From: Theristus sp. LFF4_11
Taxonomy: Eukaryota > Nematoda > Chromadorea > Monhysterida > Xyalidae
Assembly (NCBI GenBank): GCA_030248135.1
Contig: JASANC010000456.1
Span: forward strand, 62,001-126,000
DNA: 64,000 nucleotides
Reading direction: 5' to 3'
Shown: positions 48,601 to 64,000 of the stretch, one piece after another
How positions within the stretch are numbered: the first letter of the stretch is position 1
How the letters are laid out: each line of letters begins with the position of its first letter
The notes under the pieces: generated by a model
What the model was told of the DNA's origin: nothing
Database searches by the model: none
Seen by the model: only the letters and a program-made list of their open reading frames with translations
Translations under genes and position numbers: made by a program

Positions 48601-51600
48601 ACGTCATGTGCCGCCAAACATGCGCTTGTCGTTCACAGCAAACCAGACTTTCCGTTTAGCCGATTTCTTCCCGCAAACAAATGGTGAATGTCGAATCAGT
48701 CACAGCAAACTGAAATTTTAGTGCCTGTTTTGACAAACGGGCGTTTTTAAATAAAATGACGTCACGTTAGTCCGGACACGTTTGAATAAATCCACAATAG
48801 TTGGATGTGTTATTGAGTGAAACTTATTTTTTAAAGCCAATAAACCAGCTGAATTGCAAAAAAACTTCCCGTTCAGGACAAAATTCCGACATACGCCGAT
48901 GACGACTGGCGCGCCAGCGACGACGAGACGGAACGGGACCATTACAAGGAGCGACTGCAGAACGAGGCGAAGGAGCGCCAGGAGGACGCGGACGAGGACT
49001 CCGACTCGGGTATGCGAGTCAAATTGCTGGGTGATCTTGAGAACGGTGAAGCCAAAAAATGTGGGATTCCGTTGAACTTGAGGAATTAAGAATGATTCAC
49101 CTTCGCATCCTGGTTGTAGCGCGTTTAGACTTATTAGCTGGCTGTTCAGGGGATCGAGCCACTAAGAAGGTGTAGAGTCATTTTATGGCACCATGGCAGA
49201 AAACTCGATGGACGTCCATCTTTACGGCGTTCCATTTAATTTTTTGCGCTTTTTGTTTGCTAAAACATAACCTAACTTACCGTTCGTTCGTTCGCTAAGG
49301 CAGCTGATTGGGGCACATCGGGAAATCTCTCCCGTTTAGGAAATCTTTTGAATGTACCTGTTTTAGTAGGGCTGCAATAAAACCGATTTGTTTATCCCTT
49401 TTTTACCGCGTCTTCCTTCTTTTGCAGAAGACAGCGACTACGACCCAGAAGAGAAGAAAAAAGACTCGACCTCAGCGGAGAGCAGTGAACCGGACGAGGA
49501 GTACGACACAGACGTTAAGAACTCGTCTGACGCCAGTTCGGATAGCGCTGGTTCGCCGAAGAAACGCAAAAAGGACTCGCCGAAGAAGGTAGGCTGTGGC
49601 AGTGTTGTCTTCGGTAGAACTTGGTTTCAACAGAGCGAGAAGGGAAGCCAAGAAGCTGTAGATCGCAGCTTGCAATGCTCGGGGGTCAGAATTTTCAGTG
49701 GCGCTTGCGTGCGTACCGTAACATACAGGTGACTGTAGCCAATGAATCAGTTTTGTTAGCTACATCACTATCACTGCAGTCGAAATGTTGGCTAACACTC
49801 TATTCTCTTTTATTGTGTGACTGCGGTCTGTGAGTGACTGGCTGACTATAAATGACCTCTATCGATAAGTAATTCTCGTTTCATCACCTCCAGAAGTCGA
49901 AGACGAAATCACCGAAGAAAGGCAAGGAGTCGAAGAAGTCGCGACGCCAGAAGAAGGATCCGAACGCGCCGAAACGCGGACAGTCCGCTTATATGCTCTG
50001 GTTCCAGGAGATTCGCGAGACGTTGAAAGAGCCGGGGATGGGCGTCGCAGACGTCGCGAAGAAGGGCGGCGAAAAGTGGAAGACCATGAGCGATGGCGAT
50101 AAGGAGGTTGGAGCAGGGTTGCTGTTAAATAAGGTTCTTGTCTGAAGACGCATTTGGTTGCAAACACACAGGCGCGCATTTGCTGTTGCTGTAAATGTTG
50201 TATGTGTGCGCACGCGTGTTTGTTTAGGACGCAGCAGTAAGCGGCATTCATGAAGCCGTATTTAGTGACGCGTAGCTGTGTTAAAACGTAGCTACGTGGT
50301 CACTAAATACTGTTGTGTACTGAATGCCCCTGTAGTCCCGTGTCATAACAGAGTGCACTATTTCAAGACAACTTTTGGAGATTTTATTTATGGCACATTT
50401 CGTTGGTTACTCGTTTTGGTCTGTTTAGTGAATGGTTTCCTTCAATGAATTGATACCATCTCATGCAGTCTGAGAGGGTCGTGAAAGCAAAGCGGTCATC
50501 ATTCATGTTTCACTGCTGCGGAGTGGAGAAAATATCAGAGGTTTTTTATTTTCTTTTAGAAATGGGTGAAAATGGCAGAAGAAGACAAGAAACGATATGA
50601 GCGAGAAATGCAAGAATGGAAAGCGAGTGGTGGCGCTACGGCTGCTCCGAGGTGAATGATACAAAATTTTTGAAAAAAAATGCAATTACTTTTTTTGTTT
50701 GGCACCGACAGCAAGTGATTGGCAAAAATGTAACGCCAACGCAAAAACTTTTAAACTAAACCTGCAACTTCGCAAAATTCCAGCTCGAAGGCGAAATCCA
50801 AGTCGAAGCCGTCGGCTGGCCCAAGTGAATCGCCCGAAAAAAAGAGCAAAGAATACGTCAGCGAATCGGACTCGTCAAGTGACGACGACGAGAATGAGAA
50901 GTCAAAGAAGGAGAAGACGTCAACAAAAGCAGAACCGAAGAAGGAGCAGGCTGCGGAGAAAAGGGTTGGTTGGTTGGTTTGGAGTAGAGTTGGTAAAAAA
51001 CCGGTTTTTTATATTGCCAGGAAAAAAACCGGTTTCTTTTCCGTTTTAAAACCGTTTTAAAACCATAAAAAACCGAATGCTTCCCAGCTCCTAAACTTTT
51101 CAGAACTTGGCATCTTAAACTCAAAATAGGAAATACATCAAAATTAGTAATTTTGAGCAGCGTAAAATGCTGTTTTCGGGCATACAACCGACCCAATATG
51201 CTATTTTTGCCACCAAATGCTACCCAATTTTTTGTTTCAAATCAAATTAATTTCGCTTTTATTGGTTTCCAAAGCAGCACGTTCAATAAATTGAAAACAA
51301 AGACTGGGCAGTGACCGTGTAGATGTGGGGAGCGGGGAGGGACGGTTGCAAGGAGACCGGATAGCTGACCCCGATTAGGGGGCGAGATTTGCAGAACTGC
51401 AAAGTGAAACCGGTGGCGGATTGCGTTTGAAAAATAACATTTCATCAGTTACCCTTTGCAAATCGACAACATCGTCAGTTACCTACTCTGCATATGCACT
51501 TAGTTTAGCAGTCACCTTGTCTTCATCGTAATTCACTTGACCCTTGCCACAAAAGCTTCTGCAAAATGATGCTTCACCAGTTCAGTTTGACAGTTCACTG

Positions 51601-52193
51601 CACCGTTTTTTCAAAAATATAATTTTACATTTTATCAATCAAACGAAGAGTTGTGATTTTTGACCACGAAGTTTGAAAATTTTTAAGGTAAAAAACCGGT
51701 TCTTTATTTTTTCAAGAAAAAAAACCGGTTTTAAAACGGAAAAGAAACCGGTTTTTTTTCCTGTGCCAACCCTAGTTTGGAGTTTTTGGGATTTGTTGGA
51801 AATCCGTTTTTTTCAGTCGTAGTTTCTTTGAGAAGTTGTGGATTTATTGTGTGACAGTGTATTTCGATGTCATATGCAACTAGCTGATTGGTTGGTGCCC
51901 ATTTGATACATGCTTTTTGTGCAGGACAGACTCCACCTCTGCAGCAATGCCAGCACAGAAATCATGTATCACGTGATCACGCACCAATCAGCTAGCTGCA
52001 TATGATATAGGCATCGCATAGTTGACCAACCAGCATCAAACGTGCTTGAATCGGCTTATGAATTGAGAAACTGTGTGGTTTGGGTTGATAATTAAGAGTT
52101 ACTTTCTGAAACTCAAAAAACTTTCAGAAACATTCTTCGTCTGGTGAGGAAGAGGAAGAAGCAGAAGACTCAGACGCGGGTAGCAGCGACTAA
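42615..52193 (+). CDS. SSRP1: SSRP1, HMG-box subunit of the FACT histone chaperone
   Basis: FACT (SPT16 plus SSRP1) loosens and rebuilds nucleosomes during transcription and replication. Seventeen exons keep phase: 42615-42677, 43041-43232, 43470-43575, 44047-44237, 44806-44919, 45297-45413, 45664-45767, 46199-46327, 46943-47013, 47378-47528, 47958-48024, 48877-49009, 49428-49588, 49894-50106, 50560-50651, 50784-50964 and 52128-52193. They encode 716 residues; human SSRP1 has 709. The N-terminal part is the POB3-type PH-like domain ([14 protein letters not shown]). The middle double-PH module follows ([56 protein letters not shown]). Residues about 435-533 are an acidic Ser/Asp/Glu region, and about 555-630 are the HMG box ([18 protein letters not shown]). 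The tail is mixed Lys/Ser and acidic. The HMG box marks the animal/plant form; yeast Pob3 lacks it. ALDH7A1 follows on the same strand. Confidence 0.96.
42819..43004. mobile_element. Inverted-repeat element, first SSRP1 intron
   Basis: About 186 bp between AAGGCGGAAACACCATTTAG and CTAAACGCGCCTTTA, with CGTACGCACAAA repeated near both ends and a CGTGTCGTGT / ACACGACACG inner pair. Ends 36 bp before exon 2. A distant relative (CGTTTATAGCTGACGTATGC ... GCATACGTCAGGTATAAACG) lies at 57438-57556. Confidence 0.65.
43721..43930. mobile_element. Inverted-repeat element, AAACGTGTCC family, SSRP1 intron
   Basis: About 210 bp: AAACGTGTCCCACTGAAATG at the left and CATTTTAGTTCGGACACGTT at the right. Interior includes CATGCGCTTGTCGTTCACA and TTTCCGTTTAGCCGATTTC. 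Confidence 0.8.
48581..48783. mobile_element. Inverted-repeat element, AAACGTGTCC family, second SSRP1 copy
   Basis: Nearly identical to 43721-43930, in the same orientation and in another intron of the same gene. The similarity continues about 60 bp to the left (CCAATCAG...TATG.CCTATTTTTTT), so a larger unit may have been copied. Confidence 0.8.
50241..50330. mobile_element. Hairpin element, GGCATTCATGAAGCAGTA family, SSRP1 intron
   Basis: About 90 bp: GCGGCATTCATGAAGCCGTA, TTTAGTGACGCGTAGCTGTG, TTAAAACGTAGCTACG, then GTCACTAAATACTGTTG and ACTGAATGCC. The same family in three unrelated genes confirms dispersal. Confidence 0.7.
50985..51774. mobile_element. 790-bp inverted-repeat element with AAACCGGTTT arms, last SSRP1 intron
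   Basis: Left GTTGGTAAAAAACCGGTTTT and right AACCGGTTTTTTTTCCTG / GCCAACCCTA. Each end holds several AAAACCGGTTT palindromes and TTTTCCGTTTTAAAACC-type blocks that pair with one another. The interior of about 600 bp has no recognisable ORF. Confidence 0.75.
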
Positions 52194-52466
52194 TTTTTAA
52201 ATTGGTTGTTTTCATGTGGTCTGTTTTTGTCAGTTTACCGGTATTTTTGAGTTTTTGGTTTTCTTTTTTGTTGAGTTTGATCACTGTTTTCGCTTCGCTT
52301 CGCCGGTGTCACGTGACGAGGTCGTGTGAGTATTTGTTTCCAATGACGGTTTTCAATGCCAATGTTTTTTTTTTGATTCTGTTTTTTGTATTTTTTGTTA
52401 TGAAGTACTGGTAAAATTTCGGTCTTGCAAAATTACATTTTGTTCTGTGGCAGATAACTTTGTATG

Positions 52467-52472
52467 AATAAA
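52467..52472 (+). other. Polyadenylation signal of SSRP1 gene
   Basis: AATAAA lies 274 bp after the SSRP1 stop and 623 bp before the ALDH7A1 start. Confidence 0.6.
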
Positions 52473-53094
52473 AACTGCGAATGAAACAATTTCGGGTGGT
52501 TTCTTGGATTCAGCTAACGGGCGTTTGTATAAAAGTACGCCGTTTCCCTACTGCAATGGTGATTTGTGAATTCACGTTTTGACTGCTGCATTTCAGTTTT
52601 ATTTGCGCAATAAGAGCAAACCGATAGCAGTAAACAATCTGTTGTTTCAGTACGTATTATGACCGTTGAAAAACTGTAAGATGAAGGTCAGAAAGTGTTT
52701 GGGCTGAAACCAGTTTTTTTGCACAGTTTCAAACCTTGTCTGGTGCGAGCAGACTGAAAGTTTCGGGTTTTTTGTTCGTTTGTGCTTGTTTTTTTCGTAT
52801 TTTCTTCTTTGATTAAGCGGTTATCATGTTCCGCAGAATAATCCCATTGAAGCATTTTCATGACTGGCAATACATGAAGTTCGCTGTTTGCGGTTTCGCC
52901 AGGTGGACGCATACCGCGGTGCCCCCTTGCTCGTCAGTGCGACGGACCAGGCAGAACTGGCCGAAGTAGTCTTGAATCAAACGGAACAAATGCGAACAAC
53001 CTTTTTTCTTTATCTTATCAGTTTTACAAACGAGAACTGTGGTTTTCTTATCTAGAAAAAAACCAGATTTGGACAAAAAAGACAAAAAACACTT
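52473..53094 (+). other. SSRP1-ALDH7A1 intergenic spacer
   Basis: The two genes run in the same direction, so this spacer must hold the ALDH7A1 promoter. About 52875-52950 resembles segments near 44380-44490, 53470-53570 and 56950-57000, all sharing CGAGTGC / CGTCAGTTCG-type pieces, so it is probably a diverged repeat. No further gene was seen. Confidence 0.35.
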
Positions 53095-61004
<7,910 letters not shown>

Positions 61005-62277
61005 GCCAATGTTTTCGTTTCATCAGATCTTTGCTTGAGCAGAGCTTACGAATCTTTTGAAAAGTCTGTGGATTTATATGTTGGATTTTAGCTTGATGAT
61101 TTATTTAAAGCTCCACTGGAAGTTCTATTGGTTATGGGTATCACGTCACTTTTTCAGCATCTTCATTGTTTTGAGGTTTACATTTTACAGTTCAGTATTG
61201 TTGAATGGTAAAGTGCACTAAATTGTTCGAATCATTAATCTTCGGACTTTTCAGATCGACTTTTTTATTGTTTTTAACCACGCAAAGCAAAAATACATGA
61301 AAGCGAAACAAAAAACATTCCTTATCATCTCAATCATGACGCAAAAAATCACGATCTTGAAGAAAAGAACAAAAAGTCGGAAAAGCAACAAAAGAAAGCA
61401 AGCAACATGTCTCGTAACAAGCAAAATCAACACGGATTGGAGAGATCGACTGTAGATTTTACTTTTTAGCTCATTGATGCAGGTTGTTAACCGTATTGAG
61501 GACATTTACGGCCAAACACCATCCTGTTGGCTGATTGGTTAGTCCGACATTCAAGGCCAGCTGATTGGTCGCGCTATGATGAATCAGCCAATCAGCTGGG
61601 TGGTTTGGCAGTAAACGGTAGAAATGGATACGTAACCGCGTAACAAGAAACCATCCTAACTAGCAAAGAATTATGCTGCGCATGAAATTTCTCGTCAGAA
61701 GTGCAGCAGTAACTTTTCCACTGGAAACATGAAGAAAATTTTGGACAATGATGGTCCAAATGGTAAAACGATCAAAAGTGGTATTTTTTTGTTATTTTGC
61801 TTTTTTAATTAGTTGCGATCATGCATCATTCTTGTGGTCGTGGTTTTTTTCTTGAAAGTAAATGACATTACATCAGAGGTTACACGGTTTACAAAAAAAG
61901 AAGCTACGGTAGAACAGCTTACAAACCCTAAAAACAAGAAAACAAACAATAAAAGAAAACTATACACGGAACGAAGGAAAAAACAATGACAAGAACAAGA
62001 AGCGATACGTTCACAATAATTCTACGTCTTATCAATGCGATTGTTTTAAACGTTACAACTTAAAAATCGGTTTCAAAAAAAACGTAAAAAACCAGAAAAT
62101 CTCCAGGCCAGCCGGTTTAGAGACACAGGTAGGTGGAACGAATAATAATAATTTGTACACGAAGAAAAATCAAGAAAAAAATAATCATAATTGTTGGTTT
62201 GATGGATGAAAAGTTTTTGTCAAAAAAAAAAACGGATCCCTGGGTGTTTCGACCGAGGAGGCGTTTGGTGGCTTGTT
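61005..62277. other. Region 3' of ALDH7A1
   Basis: AT-rich sequence with no recognised exon. AATAAA at 61948-61953 is a possible distal polyadenylation signal. A diverged inverted repeat of the CTGATTGG / CCAATCAG type lies near 61527-61605. Confidence 0.4.
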
Positions 62278-62305
62278 CTACTTCTTCTTGCCCTTTTTCG
62301 GCGAG
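62278..62305 (-). CDS. Possible 3' terminal exon, product ending SPKKGKKK
   Basis: On the minus strand, CTTTGCAG is followed by 28 coding bases giving SPKKGKKK and a TAG stop. A Lys-rich tail of this kind is common in chromatin and ribosomal proteins. No partner exon was found between 62306 and 64000, so the rest would lie to the right of the window. It could be chance. Confidence 0.25.
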
Positions 62306-62567
62306 CTGCAAAGAGAAAATTCGAATTAAGATTTTTTACATTTTTTACAACACACGCATGCTTCAGTCGAACGATTTGTGTTTTGGGGTCACCACATTAA
62401 CTGGTCGGTTACTCTTTGTCCTGTCAGTGCAGTGAATAAAACAACTATAAAAAAATCCATCCGCACCCTAGATATGTAACAATATGCACCCCTCCCCCCT
62501 CAATTGGTGGTCTTTCTGGTCTTGTCCAGCTCCCCAAACTGTCTGTCGTTCCTCGGCCAAAAATATT

Positions 62568-63072
62568 CGCAATATTTAGAGAGAGCAAGAGGCGAAACAG
62601 CACGAAATGAAACGCGCATTGAAACAGACGGAGCTTTTTGCTCCGGCCATAGTAAAAATTGTTCCCCTTTTCTCTACTCGCTTCAGTACTGGAAAACAGC
62701 GCGCCCGACCACAAACAAGCGAGCGAGCGCGTTTTGCTTTGCTCGCTGGACGGGTTTTGCTGCGTAGTCAGAGGCAGCAGCAGCAGTAGAGAGAGAAGGG
62801 AGCAAAACAAACGCGACTACGTCTGTTCTCGTTTCTCTCTGCTCTGCTCTGCGCAGTACGTTCGCTCTGTCCCTATGTACGCAGAGCTCAGTCACTAGGT
62901 AGAAAACGCAGTACAAACGGCCCGGTTTTCCAGTACTGAGCGAGAGAGAGAGAGAGAGAGAGAGAACGAAACGCAGAGGCAGAGCAAAACTACTCGCGGC
63001 CCGCTTCAGTACGGAAAAACGCGAAACCTTCAGTACTGTGCGCTGTTTCGCTCTTGCTCTTTCAGTATTGCG
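62568..63072. mobile_element. 505-bp inverted-repeat element rich in CAGTACTG and GA
   Basis: Ends CGCAATATTTAGAGAGAGCA and GCTCTTTCAGTATTGCG pair, continuing through AAGAGGCGAAACAGC / GCTGTTTCGCTCTT. The interior repeats TTCAGTACTG or TTCCAGTACTG several times and holds a (GA)n microsatellite at about 62940-62966. Short ORFs here are by-products of the repeats. Confidence 0.65.
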
Positions 63073-64000
63073 AGAGAGAGAAAGAGAGAAAGAAAAATAC
63101 GGCGAATAACCATCGTGGCGACCGATTTGGTCTCGCGATGTCGATGTTGATAATAATGATTTCCACCCACCCCCACTCCCAACCTAGTATTGAAATTATT
63201 ACTTGTGTGGGGGGAGGAAAACGGGTCTTTACCAGACCTAAACCGCCCCGCGATTTTACATTTCAAACACTGCCATTGGCGACTCGCGATTGGACTATAA
63301 CAACAATGAAAAAAACGCAAGCCAAGGCCACGCTGGTTGGTTGGCTGCCTTTGAATGTATCGCACGGGTTTGTTGACTGTGTGCGGATTCCGCAAGAACA
63401 ACCATTTCACACTCAACTCACTCACCACACTAGTGACACTACGCATTACGATCAAAGCAAACTGAACTATGAGTACGCAACATCACTGAAACAGAATGGC
63501 TTTGTGATGATCGATACACTGATTGTTGATTGATATGTCCATTGAAGCAATCCTGGCTTGTTGATTGAGTGCGCGCCAACAACAATGTCAGATCATATTG
63601 AAGTTGTAAAGTGTGTGATATGCACCTCCCATAACATCAACACAACAACCATGTCTACAACGGTGTAAACTCAAACTCAACCCAAAAGATCTTTTTGCGT
63701 AAACAAACAAACAATAATGGTCAATATGCTAAGAATAGTTTTGCAAAACACGGGTCAGTCGGTGTTCGGTGAAAATCCTTGGGATCAACAACTTGCGGGT
63801 CCCACACTTAAAACAGTGGTAAACAACGCGCGAAAGCCGCGTTTTTGAAAATGTCTCAGGATTGATTGAATGTGTAGCAGCGCAAGATAGTGACTGATGG
63901 ATTGAAGACGTTGAAATCGGAATTGGAACTGATCAACATATGAACTCAATCGACAATAATTGTTGTGACAGTCGCGCAAAATTTCAAAAAAGCATAATCA
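63073..64000. other. Right-edge sequence without recognised gene
   Basis: Contains GA-rich DNA at its start, then mixed sequence. A plus-strand ORF at 63054-63533 is open for 159 codons but starts inside the repeat element, has no recognisable domain and shows no clear splice sites. It may be intron or upstream sequence of the gene whose last exon is suspected at 62278-62305. Confidence 0.35.

Noticed and set aside
63054..63533. 159-codon plus-strand ORF
   Set aside because: Begins inside a repeat, no domain, no clear splice sites, codon use not gene-like.

Overview
The window is nuclear DNA of an invertebrate animal. Coding sequence is broken into many short exons with GT-AG introns, and the introns and spacers are crowded with small inverted-repeat elements. 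Acceptor sites are mostly of the TTTTCAG / TTTGCAG kind and one gene has an acceptor only a few bases before its ATG. Together with a Ly6-like secreted protein this points towards a nematode or another ecdysozoan, but the phylum is an inference. No rRNA, tRNA, CRISPR or bacterial operon was recognised.

Layout. About 366-21960 (minus): most of GCN1, the HEAT-repeat activator of the eIF2alpha kinase GCN2, with the 3' end beyond the left edge. 22504-24134 (plus): a CISD3-type double CDGSH iron-sulphur protein, divergent from GCN1 across 543 bp. 26558-32202 (minus): a complete flotillin-2 gene, 11 exons and 423 residues. 32440-38330: a non-genic block of inverted-repeat elements with long A/T stems, TAGGG-like ends and G/C homopolymer spacers. 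39382-41362 (plus): a secreted Ly6-like protein with a long Thr/Ser/Pro repeat stalk and a GPI-type tail, carrying an apparent frame break. 42615-52193 (plus): complete SSRP1, the HMG-box subunit of FACT, 17 exons and 716 residues. 53095-61004 (plus): complete ALDH7A1 (antiquitin), 15 exons and 559 residues, with an internal Met suited to a cytosolic form. 61005-64000: repeats plus one possible terminal exon on the minus strand.

The genes are a normal set of housekeeping loci (translation stress signalling, mitochondrial Fe-S, membrane microdomains, chromatin, aldehyde/lysine metabolism) and show no sign of forming one pathway. The three complete models (FLOT2, SSRP1, ALDH7A1) keep phase through every junction and give lengths within a few per cent of the human proteins.

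The most unusual content is the non-coding layer: at least ten distinct families of short non-autonomous inverted-repeat elements, several with near-identical copies, and the nested 32.7-38.3 kb array. Gene-level oddities are the frame break in the Ly6/mucin gene, a probable GC-AG intron in ALDH7A1, loss of the Cys4 acylation site in flotillin-2, and a C-terminal extension on the CISD3 protein.
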